From: Isoetes taiwanensis
Taxonomy: Eukaryota > Streptophyta > Lycopodiopsida > Isoetales > Isoetaceae
Length of the DNA stretch: 64,000 bases
Assembly (NCBI GenBank): GCA_021234155.1
Contig: JAJEKV010000014.1
Coordinates: forward strand, 5,661,563-5,725,562
Reading direction: 5' to 3'
This document shows, in pieces, positions 35,901 to 47,669 of the stretch; within the stretch, counting starts at the first letter, position 1; every line of letters begins with the position of its first letter. The notes under the pieces are model-generated. The model saw nothing but the letters and a program-made list of their open reading frames with translations. It had not been told where the DNA came from and searched no databases. The translations under genes and the position numbers were made by a program.

Positions 35901-38900
35901 TTCTTCAACCTTTCCCTAGTAAGTGCAGCTTCCAAATCTCTTTCTAGAATAGACTTTGTATTCACCTGTGTTTGGTATGCAGAATTCAGACTCGGTATAT
36001 TATATCAACCAGAAGCTATCAAAATGCATCAGTGCAAAACACTTACAAGATGCATTAAACGTTCCTCTGCAAGTGATAGTTTGTAGAAAGCATCTTCTAT
36101 TCGCACCTGCATACGAGACAGTAAGCAGCAGTTGTAGATGTTTTATGAGAGCATGATGATACAGCATCATATTTCATGCAAATGCATTGCACTTAATCAC
36201 CTGGGCCTCTAGCTTCTGATTATTTATTCTTTCCATGTAATGGGCTTCCATCTCCTTGCTTCTGCTTTCCAGCAACATTTGTTTTTCAGCCACCTGATGG
36301 GAGAGGTCTGAATGATTAAACAAGCAATTCTTGAGTAAGTAGACCCACATGCTAAGTGCAGTACTTGTTAGAAATTAATATCCTTAGAAAGTACAGTGAA
36401 TAAATATATAAACAAACAATGGATGAATCTCAAGACTGACTTGGCAGGCCCGGAATTATAACATCTTAAATTAATAACAGGGTGCCATGCCCGCATACTC
36501 AGATAAGTCATACTTGTCGCCATCCTCAAGCTAAGGTTTGGAACTTGCATTTGGATTTCAGGTCTATACAGAAGGAGAAACTTATTTGTACATTAAAAAG
36601 TAAATCATAAAAATCAAACTCAAAAATCCATTATTACTTCATTAACGCGTACATCAATCATTCCTGTCATCTCTTTGCTTCTCTTTGAATATATTAAAGT
36701 TTCAACTGTTGACTTTATTCTTCAGCCAATTCAGGAATTGGAGACTGGGCACACGTCTAGATGTCCTATGCCTCCTTTTGATGAGGAAAGTCTTTCTTTC
36801 CATGCTCTCTTCCCCTCCCAAGAGTTTAGCTTCACTAAGTTCATCTTCTTCATATGGCTGGCTTTTGACAATAATTTTAAGTATTTGATACCTTCGGAGT
36901 CCGTTCTTGTCATTTTGACAGTTCAATAGCTGTGTACTCAAAGAGAACATAAAACCACCATGGAACTTGTTAATCTTCGTAGTTATTGCTATTGCTCATT
37001 CAGCTTAGGGGATATGGCACCTTTGTGTTTACCTGCATTTGCCATTTCCAAAGAGTGCAGTTTCTTTAGTTTCTCCTCTTTCCATTTCTTCAGCTCTTCT
37101 ATCTGCATTGTTCCATTAACGTCATCAGATTATAAGATTCTCAAAGAACCTTGTAATGCCATTCACAGTACTTAATCATTGCAGACAGGAAAGTCCAGAA
37201 GAGCAGAATTATGCACAAGCCAGCCACATAAACAGCGTAGAATATTTTTGGATGCAGAGTCATAGATTCATGATATCAAGGTACAAACACCACCGAATTC
37301 CTATGTTTTCTTCAAATTGACATGTCATACAGATCTGAAGTCGTCTTTGTGGTCATATTTCTCATAAAAAAAACGTAATACGTGTGAAAACCTTCATGCT
37401 AGCAACTATTCAGATATACAGTAATTTCCAGAGGGCAAATAACTAATATTGAAGGAAGAAAGGTGCAAATGATACATCAAGGGAACGCATGTTTTTGGCA
37501 TTCTCTATGAATCAAATGGTCAGCCTGATGTAGTTGGATACACAGATTCTGGTATGGCTGGTTGTGTGCACACGAGAAGATCCACAAGTGGTTATGTATT
37601 CTCAATTGGAAATGGTGCTATAACTTGGAAAAGTAAGGGACAAAACACTGTTGCAATTAGTACTGCTGAAGCAGAATATAAAGGTTGTAGCATTGCAGCA
37701 TGTGAATCGGTTTGGATTCAAAACTTCATGGAAGAAATTTTGCATGATATTATTATGAAGGTAAAGATTATTATAAAATATAATTTCTTTCTTTATAATC
37801 ATTTTTACTTTCACGATGATCAAACTAAGCATTTGCTTACTCGCTCATAATATACACAGAATGCTGGCAAGATGCAGGTTATTTTGTGTTGTGGATAAAC
37901 GGAATTTGCTACTGACTTGTTCTTTCATAACATTATGGTTTGTGCCCCAATACTGTTCCCTCTCATCTCCTCTGGCCTTTTCCTGCAGATAAAAGACAAA
38001 AGGATGTTAGAAACACTGTAATACCCTGATGGTTATTAAAATTACTCTTGGTGTTAAAACTACACAAAAACGCTTTTAAGTTTAGCACTGCTTGAACTCT
38101 AGTTCTATGTTGCATCAAAATTCTAGAGAGAAAAATGCCACTTTCATTATTTTTTCATGGGCAGGCCAAGTAGCAAATGACTTTTATGCTTAGGTGCAAG
38201 TACATAAAACTTGCCATGGGAAACATCATGGGTAGCAAAAAAGGTAGAATGGGACATCTCAAGATTTGGCCAACGCATGCAAACATTTATCAGCAGTGTT
38301 TTAGCCTGAAGCTGTGCCTACAGCATGTATTAAAGTCGATCGGCAGGAAGGCGCATATTGAGCTCCCCACAGAATAAAGCCCCTGATGCATCAGACTTCA
38401 GAATGTCTGATATTTATTTCGTACCTGCTCCCCTAACTAAACAAATTTTCCTTCCAACGGAGATTCGATATCGGGACTTAGTGTGCCCATCATCAATAAA
38501 AGTTTCATTATTAGACTCTCTTCGAACATATGTTAGAAAATGATCTACAAGGGCATAACCCACAGAGGTTAATTCTTCACTTTTTAGCTGTCTCATATTG
38601 TGTGCAAGGCATCACAGAGTCCAGCAAAAATGTGGTCAGGAGAAATAGATCCAGCCATCTAACATTCCAAGCTTTGGAAACCGTTCAAAGATAGAGCTTG
38701 CCAAAACTAGAACATCTTTAGGCGTTCAGGTTACAGGCAGACAATGTTGTCTTTTCTGAACAAAAGAGGTAGAAGGTTAAGTAGATGTTTGCGGCGGATG
38801 TCTAAATTGCCATCCTTGAAAAGAGCAAGTTACTGACTGGCAGCAAATAAAATATGCTGTTGAAATAGTTTCTAGAGAAAAATCTAAAGTGCTCTACACA

Positions 38901-41094
38901 TTTCAGTTGGAAGATTAAATAGCAATTAGGAAACTTCCAAAATTCTTATATCAGATAATGATGAGATTTATGAGTGACAGTTAAGCAAATGTAATGATCA
39001 GCAGGAAAGTAGGTGAAGGAACGGCGGTGCTGTAAAGCCTAGCAAGGAACATGATATGCAACAGCAGCAACCAGGAGGAAGATTCCATGAGATGTTTTCT
39101 TGAAAAAAAAACTGGGCGTTAAACAGTTCAAGCTGCATCAGCAAGGGATTCTAGATCTATAATGGGCAACAAAAGAACTTGACGCGATTTCAAGGTCCAA
39201 ACACCTATAACCCACTAATTTGTTTGGGGATCACTGTCTGAATGGAGATGCTTATGGTGAAACTCTCTATTTGCTTGTTTATCAGATGTGACAGATGACC
39301 CTTGCAGGAGCACAAGGCAATCAGGGCTGACACATTTTGCATCCCATGTACAGGATCCCAGAAAAGTGGCAACGATGTGCCTCCAAAAGGTGTTCAGCAA
39401 GATTAAAAGCCAAGGTCCGCTTTACAATGAGAAAGAAAGATTGATTAACCTCTATGGAAGACCCATAGGGTTTATGAGATCAAGAATACAAGTTGAGGAT
39501 CTACCAGGAGGGTGAAAGTCTTCAAGACACTAAAAAAGTCTAATCTAATCAAAATTCAATGAAAGATTCCTAGGAAGCTGATTCAGTCACCATCCTAGAT
39601 GGTCCAAGGATTGCTTTGATATCAGCATAAGATGATTTAACTTCTATCCTGAAGGCCATAAGGTCAAATTTAGCCGATTACATTACGTATAAAAGACAAA
39701 CCATTCTATGTCAAAAAAATTGCACTTAATGTGAAGAAATGCAAGAAGCTCATAATGCGGAATGATGAAAACTAACCTCATCATCTTTCTACTCCATAGA
39801 TACAAAACAAATACAAAGACATGGATGCCTGTAGCACATCCTAAGTTTAAGCCTATGATATACCTGCGCAATTTGATATAGAACTTCTGAAAGTTTTTGT
39901 TTCTCCTCCTTGAGTTCCTTCTCATCTTTTAGGATCATTGCCTAAGACATTGAAATTCGTAACAAGAGTAAAGAAACAATGCTTAAAGGAGTCTTGTACA
40001 GTATACTGTTAGAGGTAATAGCAATTCATCAGAGGAGGATATTAACCCCATAGTTGCCTATAAATTTCTATATGAGATGCTTGCAAGGGCATATGGTGAA
40101 ATTCAGCTTGATAATCAGAACTAAGCTGCAATCGGATGAATAAAAAGCATTACGGCTAAAAAAACAAAAAAAAAGCACCTATTCCGTTTTTCGAATGGCA
40201 TTCGTAATAATAGGAAATCATCGACCTGGCTACAGTTATAAAGAAGCTTCCAAAAAGGCACTTAAATTGGTGCATTTTCACTCATAAGTGTGTCCGGTTA
40301 GTGGTATGCAAAAAGAAGCATTATTACAGATTCAACTTCTTCAAAATGAGAAAGTAATTAGAAAAGGCAAATGTGTATAGACTTTGACAATACGCTGGCC
40401 ATTTAAGGCACCCAGAATTAAGACACATGAAGCATGAACACCATGACTTGCATAAAAAGATGGACAGCAACTGAAGAATGCTGAAGGAAGAATAATGAAA
40501 CGTACTTGGAGAGAAATGGTGGACGCATCATATTCCTTGAGTTCAACATCTCTCTGCTCCAAAAGCTTGAGGTTGTACTACACACAGCTAGTTTTGTAAG
40601 GACTGGAACAACAAAAAGCATTGTACCGTGGTGGACTACCTTGAAGTCATCCTGTAGATGTAAAAATTTGACTTGCAAATCATCCAACTCGCTCTCTTTA
40701 CAAGTTATCTGCAAGTGAAGTGAAGTACCTTATCCAATGTTAAGGTGCATTATTACATCCATTAAACTGAAATCGAACTCTTGCATTGAAAGAGCGGAAT
40801 AAGAAAGCTGAAAAGCAAAAAGGAGTCAGGAAGAAATTAAAGCAATTTATTTGTTCGTTGATTGCTTAGGCGAATCTGATGCATGTCAATGTCAATGTAC
40901 GCCTGACAGCCTGAATGTAAGTTAGTTCTTCTATAAACTACTCTCACGGTTTTCGCTTTAAACATCAACAACAGGCTAAGAGAGATGATTAGTATTGCCT
41001 GTTGCTGTAAAGCATTAATCTGTTGTTCACAAAATCCAATAATTTCTCTCTCCTTTTGCTCCAAGACCAACTTGAAATTTTCGTTATCGGACAT
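29950..41094 (-). CDS. CCDC57-like centriolar/ciliary coiled-coil protein, 27 inferred coding exons
   Basis: I do not know a named plant gene for this. Splice-bounded open blocks on the minus strand, with phases that fit, join to 716 codons plus stop. Exons: 41094-40999, 40708-40640, 40577-40506, 39941-39864, 37982-37917, 37102-37033, (36905-36892, 14 nt, tentative), 36293-36201, 36106-36047, 35965-35894, 35801-35754, 35658-35524, 35429-35325, 34961-34860, 34184-34113, 33967-33902, 33469-33412, 33320-33195, 32868-32798, 32713-32651, 32287-32121, 31711-31547, 31427-31358, 31291-31249, 31130-31072, 31016-30995, 30038-29950. Starts MSDNENFKLVLEQKEREI. Nearly all is heptad-rich coiled coil. Two blocks recall animal CCDC57: HLQDDFKYNLKLLEQRDVEL plus KEYD (residues ~48-72), and LENQELKDKVHDLQEQNERM (residues ~445-470). 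CCDC57 is a centrosome/centriolar-satellite protein. The homology is from memory of the family and is tentative; the exon chain is firmer. The first intron is GC-AG. Confidence 0.7.
37473..37850 (+). mobile_element. Ty1/copia RNase H fragment inside an intron
   Basis: The plus-strand frame YIKGTHVFGILYES, GYTDSGMAGCVHTRRSTSGY, VFSIGNGAITWKSKGQNTVA and ISTAEAEYKG is the characteristic Ty1/copia RNase H segment. It lies in the intron between the 37917 and 37102 exons of the minus-strand coiled-coil gene, opposite to its transcription. About 85 codons match. The frame then runs into AT-rich sequence, with a possible displaced FHDDQTKHLL at the end. No LTR or other pol domain is present, so this is an old scrap. 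Confidence 0.85.
37983..39863. other. Long intron of the coiled-coil gene
   Basis: About 1.9 kb of intron sequence between the exons ending at 39864 and starting at 37982, with donor GTATATC and acceptor TTATCTGCAG on the minus strand. I see no recognisable mobile element or nested gene in it. Open frames near 38177-38596 and 39288-39515 show no family motifs. Confidence 0.5.
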
Positions 41095-41106
41095 ATCCTC
41101 CTACGT

Positions 41107-41160
41107 CTAACTAGCTCTCCATAAAAATCCTGTTTTCCTCTTATGCAGTGTGCTTCCCAT
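41107..41160 (-). promoter_or_regulatory. Upstream ORF in the leader of the coiled-coil gene
   Basis: A 5' UTR intron is suggested by donor GTAAGT just after 41249 and acceptor TTTGCAG just before 41163 on the minus strand. The second leader exon has an ATG at 41160 opening a 17-codon frame (MGSTLHKRKTGFLWRAS) that stops at 41107. It lies 13 bases before, and in the same frame as, the main ATG at 41094. Such uORFs commonly reduce main-frame translation. This effect is inferred. Confidence 0.5.
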
Positions 41161-41933
41161 GATCTGCAAATATATACAAGTTCAATAGCCGGAAACTTTA
41201 AGATGCAGCCAAAAATAAAAGGAAGAAAAGTGAAAGGCATTTACTTACACGATCTCCGGATGAAAGAAATGAAGAAAACCAGGGAAGTAAAACGCTTTCG
41301 AATGCCTCTCTTCGAATAGCAAACTTGCAAAGCAGCCATCGGGAATTTGAATTTTGCAGCTCAGAAGACAAGGTCATCGGCAGATTATAGGCTCGACCTC
41401 CTCCGGCGGCATTCCTCGAGGGGTGGCAAAGTTTCCCCCCTGTTTTTTTTTTCCCACGTTTGTTGCACAAAGTTAGGACTTTGAAGCAATGTGAGCCCAT
41501 CCACGTTACACGCAGCTAGGATTTTTGTCGAGGTAGAGAGCCTTACAATCGTTACAATCGTTGGATTTGATCTACGATCATGAAAATTCCTTAAAATTCC
41601 AGGTGTTCATGGGTGCTTGGGAAGTTATGCCCGCATTAGGGAGAATTAGTGATTGAATTGATTTTCACAAATCACATTGGCTTGTTTGATTAATCTTATT
41701 GCATCGTCGCTATTTGGGATCCACTTTGGTTTGGGGTCCATTAGATGCGAAGATCTTTTTCTTTTCCATTCTCCAATCCCATCTATTTCGTTGATGCTAA
41801 GATCTATTCTCATATCCATTCCAATCCCTTGTATTTTCTTTATGGACATCAAATTTCTTTATGTTGACGGCATTTCTTTAGCCTATAAGCCTCTTATAAA
41901 CATGTTGGAGAAACTTAGAATAGTCTTTGCCTG

Positions 41934-42132
<199 letters not shown>

Positions 42133-43172
42133 AAATTAAGTGTGCTTGTACTTGTGAAGTGGTTTTCATGCCATATAAGGACACAGTTTGATCTACATAA
42201 TAAGCACGTCGGCAAAAGATGACCTTTGGATATCTAGTCCTTATCATACAATGGATAGCAAGTGTATGCTAATGTTCAGCCCTAAAGGTCAACAAATACT
42301 TCATGCAAATCAAGCTAGAATTAGGAGCTTTCAAAGCTCTGTCATTTGGTGCTTTTGCAAGGTACTTTTTTTTTTTTTTTTTTTTTGAGAGAGAATGGGG
42401 TTTTTTTCATTAATTATAGAAAAAGGTACATTGATGTGAGTGAGCCATAAAGTAGGCTACTCAAAATTGAACTTGCAAGCAAAAGTAACATAAACAAAAG
42501 TAACATAAGTAAATGCTGTGCTATATGTATAGCAGAAATATTTATAGTTATGAAGTAATTGTCTGCCTTGTGAGAGAAACTGTGTTGCTGCAACCAAATT
42601 GAACGAGTAGATAGTCTTGAGATTGTGCAGCTGACAGGTAAATGTTGGCAGCAACATGTAGACAAAAACCTGTAGATTTGGAAGTGCTCAGATTGGACTT
42701 AAGGGTGGATGAAAGGGGAAGATGAAATCAGATTAGAAATGATAGGATGTGAGGAAGTCAAGGTTTGGCTGGAAGTCTGGCTGCAGAATGAGAATGTTAC
42801 CATTTCCCCAGTTTAGCTCTTGGATCAACCTGTCTGCATTAGTTGTGGACATCAGGATGATGAGTGTGCCATAAGCATCTGCTAAGCATCTGTGGTGATA
42901 ATAGCATTGTCTGTAATACTGAAATTGCTTCAGTCATCCTTCTACTGTTGCTTTCCATGAACCACCATAACTGTACCATTAAGTGAGTGCCTCTGCAGAA
43001 CTCTATGACCCAATCAATTTCATTGTCTGGAATATCTGGGATATCAATGTTTGTGATGCCCCTGACTAGGCCTGTCCATAATCCATCATCTGTGTACTGA
43101 ATATCATGAACTTGTCTCTGACCTGGGAAAAGTCTGTACTCTGCTGGCTCCACTGATGTGTTAAAATCTCTG

Positions 43173-43979
43173 CTAAGGCTCATCATGTAATCTAGCAGAA
43201 AGACAGTCATTGTCAGTAAGTGTGATATTGCAATTTAATTTAAACAGCAAGTGAGAGCCAATGAAATTACCAATACCATACCATTTATTGTCCACAGAAT
43301 CCTTATCTACATGCATTTGACTAGTTGCAGTCATTTCAATGTCATAAATAACTTGTGTTTTTATCCAGTATGTAGATGATCTGTTGCCTCCATAATGACA
43401 TCTGTTTCTATGTTTCCATACGTTCCATAATGCAGTGAAACACAAAGAGTTTTTAAATGCTTCATCATTCATCATAAACTCTAACAGGGTAGCAGGGCAT
43501 TTAATTTTGAAGGTGTCTTCAAACCATAACCAAAAGGAAGTGAGCTTGACACACCCGAAGATGTGCTCTAGAGTTTCTACATTACCACAGCCCAAAGGGC
43601 AATTTGGGTTAATGGGATGAGTGTTCTGGTTTGAATGCCTAGAAATCATTTCCAGATTTGAAAGACTTTTGTTTGCAACAAGCCAAACAAAGTATGAGAT
43701 TTTTGGGGGTAAATAGGAATACCAAATGTTTTTGAACAATCTGGTTTCAGTTTCATCTGAGAATCCCCAGTACAATTTAGCTTTTGAAGGCGTATTTGAC
43801 TTGTTTAGACATCTATAGACTTTGGAAACACTGTAAATAGGCTTGTCAGATAATGTCCAATCAATACAAATGGGATTATCCATTGGGTTGATATTGCAGA
43901 CCTTCTGCATGATGTATCTAAAAAAGGATCTGTCTGAAGAACTACCTCTTATTTTGTGTTTCAAATTAGTCCTTTCCAT
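43173..43979 (-). pseudogene. L1 ORF2 C-terminal zf-RVT domain
   Basis: A 268-codon frame with the plant L1 zf-RVT pattern: YSVSKVYRCLNK, LFKNIWYSYLPPKISYFVWL, then NCPLGCGNVETLEHIFGCVK carrying the Cys-Cys-His-Cys zinc ligands, and FTALWNVWKHRN. It is part of the L1 at 42.4-46.3 kb. It overlaps the preceding frame by a few codons through a frameshift. Confidence 0.85.
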
Positions 43980-44614
43980 TTTTTATAAAGCCTTTTATGC
44001 CTGATAGCTAAAGGAGTAGAGCTGTCTCTTGAGAAATTAGAGTTCCAAAATATGCTCGTGTTAATATGGCTTTTTTCTAGGCTCGGTTGTTGAAAGGACA
44101 TATGAACCTTGTTCCAAGCTGTAATCATGTTTCTCATAAGAGGGGAAGTGTGAGAGGCAGGTTTAAGGGTTGTAAAGGCTGAATGAGGCAAGTTATGGGT
44201 GATGGAAGCATGCTTCTTTGGGTGGCTGCAGGAAAGCCAGTAGTTTATAAAAATGGAAGCAGAATTTTTTGTAGAGAATAAAGACTTCCAAATATATTTG
44301 CCTCCTAAAGCATAGCTTTGCAGAATTAGATTTTTGCATCCTAGACCCCCTTGAATTTTGCTCATGGTAACTGAAGGCCAATTAACCATGTGATGTTTAC
44401 CCCATATGAAGTTCCTCACTATCCTCTCTATCTGTTGGTAAATGCATTTAGGAGCTAGAAGAGCTGATGAGAAGTAGATGCGAGAGGCTGCAATGACAGA
44501 ATTTGCAATTAATGTTCTCCCTGCCAGAGAAAGACAGTTGCCATAGTTACCAAGTTTCTTTCTAATTCTTTCTACTATGGGATTCCAGAGACATTTGAGA
44601 CAGAGGCATGCCAA
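43961..44614 (-). pseudogene. L1 ORF2 region between RT and zf-RVT
   Basis: A 217-codon frame with typical plant L1 post-RT motifs: CLWNPIVERIRKKLGNYGNC, LSLAGRTLIANSVI, YQQIERIVRNFIWG and MSKIQGGLGCKN. Separated from the reverse transcriptase frame at 44648 by a frameshift and stop. Confidence 0.85.
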
Positions 44615-44647
44615 GAAGCTGAGTTGTCTCAGTGGGCTTCATACATT

Positions 44648-45724
44648 TTATGCCTGCAATATTATCAGCATTAAGGTCCCCAAAGAGCATTTATTTCTGT
44701 TTAAATGAATACCGGAGGCAGAGCCAAAGTTATGAATGGTCTGCAAGAAGGTTTGAATGATGCTCAAATCATTTTTGAGGAAGCTGAAGGAATCATCTGC
44801 ATATTGGAGGATAGAGAGATTTGTGGTGTTATCAGGTAAAGTTAGACCAAGAATATGGCCACTAGCTTGGAGATCAGTGATGACTCTAGTTAACATTTCA
44901 GCCACAACAAGGAATAGATAAGGGGCTAGGGGGCACCCTTGTCTGACACCTCTAGCCAGAGGGAAGAAGTATCCAGGGGATCCATTTATTAGCACAGTAG
45001 ATTGGGATCTGGAGTTAAGACCCAGAATTAAGTTGATGATCTTCTGACTGAATCCAATTTTCTCAAGAGAAAATTTTAAAAAGTCCCATCTGACTGTATC
45101 AAAAGCCTTTGAAAAATCTAGCTTTAGAAGGATACAGTCCTGATTTGTCAATTTGTTCCAATGAAGCCCCTCCATGGCAGCAATATAGTTATCCACGATA
45201 AATCTATTTGGGAGGAAGGCAGATTGATTAGAGCTAATGACATCTTGAAGATGAGATTTGACCCTGTTTGCAATGATTTTTGCACAAACCTTGTAAGTGG
45301 TGTTTGTTAAGGAAATAGGTCTCCAATCAGAGAATGATGTAGGATTGTCAACTTTTGGTATCAAAGTGATGAGACCAGCAGAGAGAGTAGGGTGCAAATA
45401 ATTTGAATTCCAAAAACCTTTAACCATGAACATGAAGTCATTTTTGATAATGTCCCAGAATTTGATGTAAAATTCGGGGGGTAGGCCATCTGGGCCAGGG
45501 CTTTTCCCTTTGGCTAGACTTTTGAGAGTTGATAAAATTTCTTCAATGGTAGGGGTAACCTCAATGGCATGGGGCATGACAGTATTACTGTGAAGGCCAT
45601 TATTGTTGATCATGTCTAAAAAGGCATTGGCTTCAACGGTTTGAATAGGGGTATCAACAGGATGGGAAAAGATGCTGGCATATTTGGAGCAAAAGTAGTT
45701 TGAAATATCCTTTTGGTCCTCCAA
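44648..45724 (-). pseudogene. L1 ORF2 reverse transcriptase
   Basis: A 358-codon frame with a complete RT fold. LAKGKSPGPDGLPPEFY marks the fingers, LIPKVDNPTSFSDWRPISL block 1, and NQSAFLPNRFIVDN block 2. LLKLDFSKAFDTVRWDFL holds the first catalytic Asp, ARGVRQGCPLAPYLF is next, and ILQYADDSFSF is the catalytic YADD box. It ends at LGTLMLIILQA by frameshift relative to the next segment. The catalytic Asp residues are intact, but the ORF as a whole is not. Confidence 0.9.
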
Positions 45725-46322
45725 AGTATTATCATTGTCATCTATAATGGTAGAAAGCTAACTTTTTAGAAGCCTAGATTTTGCCACCCTGTAAAAAAAT
45801 TTTGAGTTCCCATGATCCATTTTGGAGAAGTATTTGAGCTTGCATCTAATGGAGGACCCTTTGGCTTCTAGCTCTTCAATTGTCTTGATGGTCATCTCGA
45901 GATTCCCCTCTTGCCAATGAAGGTTAATGTTATGGGGATCATCTTGAAGTTTCAATCTTACATCTTTCATTTCTTGCAGATATGCTCTTTTTTCAGCAAG
46001 TTTACTGTCATGATGGTGTTTGGACCAATTTTTAATCCAGGACTTGGATTCTTTAAGATTGGAGTAGAAGGCCCTCATTGAGCCAGTAGATCTAACTCTT
46101 GGAAGAGAGTTGTAGAAGGCTGCAAATTCTCTACAGAATGTCTCAGATTCCAGCAGGGAGCAATTGAGCTTGAAGGGGGTGTTTCCATGTCTCTTTATAG
46201 AGAGCACATGTTTGGTGACTAGAAATTGAGGCTGATGGTCAGAGATGGATGTACACTCATCACTGTAAACAAAGCAATTATCCCAAAAATCGTGGTGGCC
46301 AGGGAGAGCTAATCCACGAGAT

Positions 46323-47669
46323 TTACTGGCATTGGGATCTTGGCTTGCATGGTGGCATCAAATAGCTAGTAGATGGGGTAATTTCATGCATGATGATGTT
46401 GATCTAGTCACAGCAGCTCAGATACCAAACACAAATTTATCTGAATCTAGGCATGCCAGCTGGTTAGCATCAAGAGGTTATGTCAATAAGATAAGCTTGT
46501 ATGATGCTTGTCTACATGATCTGACAGAAGCTGTATTACAAAGTGCAAAGTGTAAAGCACATAGAGAACATAACTTTGTTGGCACGGGTCCTGGATTGGC
46601 TACATTGATTCGAAGATTAGGCACTCCTGCTACTAGCAATGTAAGTCCTTCAGTTTGTGTTAATGCAGTCAATTCAGCTGTATTGCATACCGGAATCCGC
46701 CCCACAGATCCAGGTTCTGGAGGAAACAACCAAACAATTCTTAAGCGAACTAGAGATAGTTCTGAGTACAATAGAGACATGGGATCAGGAAGTCATCGTC
46801 CAGATAAGCGGGCTCATACTCAAGCTAGAGTTAGAGTGGATGCATCAACACGACGTAATATAGTATTTGACGAAGCAACATACGTAGTTCATGAGTTTGA
46901 TGTGGCTGAACAAGAGTGGGCAATAAGAAGAACTGAGCCAGGTAGTAGAGTCAAATGCCAAGGAAGATTGGGGCCAAATGGTAGGAAATGTAATTCCTAT
47001 ATCAATAAGATTATAACGAAATCCACTGCAGCACCATGTTTTACAGGTGCAAGGAAAGCAAATGGAAGCGAGGTCGTACAAAGGTTTTGGTTCCACCCCG
47101 ATCATATGCAACACACATGGTATCCCTCTACCAATATAGTACATGTGCCAGCTAGACCTGTTGATTGGCCAGTTTGTACGGGGGTCAAGCTAAGCAGTCA
47201 AGAGTTGGGAATGTTAGAGAAGGGGAGTTACTCTATTAGAGGGATCAACTCATGCAATGCTGCAGCTTCTAGTGTGCACAATGATTGCAACATGGCAAGT
47301 AAGCCCATGACAATTATGGAGCGATTTGGAAAACGCATGAATAGAAGGACAAAATTGGGGAAGGATGCAGAAATCAGACTTGAACAAGCTCTGCAGTTAG
47401 AATGTGAACTGGTTTCAACGATCGTCATCACACCTTATTCACATGTTGACTATTGCATTAGACGGCCAAATGAGACTTACAAGGTCAGCATTTGCAAATA
47501 TCCAGCATGCACTTGTGCAGATTTTCAGGCTCGAACAATGAAGAAGCAATATACTCCATGCAAGCATATAATGTATATCCTTGTAAGGGTATTAAAGCAA
47601 GATCCAAGGTTGTTAATCGACATCATCCAACCTGTACTTACAGCTGATGTCCTACAATCAATCCTTTGA
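46323..47669 (+). mobile_element. MULE transposase C-terminal half with SWIM zinc finger
   Basis: An uninterrupted plus-strand frame of about 446 codons ending at 47669. The N-terminal part (WWHQIASRWGNFMHDDVDLV, NLSESRHASWLASRGY) resembles the region after the catalytic domain of MULE and FAR1-type transposases. Near the C-terminus CKYPACTCADFQARTMK, then TPCKHIMYIL, gives the SWIM pattern CxCx(n)CxH. The DDE catalytic domain is missing: the frame runs left without an ATG into the L1 5' junction at about 46.33 kb. I found no matching upstream half left of the L1. Either the L1 insertion removed it or the copy was already truncated. The lack of any stop in 446 codons is notable beside the broken L1. 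Confidence 0.75.

Larger units (their letters stand above)
42364..46335 (-). mobile_element. L1-type LINE, 5'-truncated, with poly(A) tail
   Basis: A second, distinct LINE lineage. On the minus strand it begins near 46.33 kb inside the endonuclease C-terminus (GLALPGHHDFWDN, then SDHQPQFL at ~46222-46242). It then has the linker (46207-45758), reverse transcriptase (45724-44648), a thumb/connection region (44614-43961), zf-RVT (43979-43173) and a C-terminal extension (43210-42839). It ends in ~22 A of poly(A), seen as T on the plus strand at 42365-42387. The frame is broken in at least three places, so it is inactive. A target duplication could not be established. Its 5' end abuts the MULE fragment. 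Confidence 0.9.

Noticed and set aside
36675-36950. Charged minus-strand frames (YEEDELSEAKLLGGEESMERK) considered as an extra exon of the coiled-coil gene
   Set aside because: No donor fits the required phase after this block and both competing frames are equally open. The 14-nt candidate was preferred, with low certainty.
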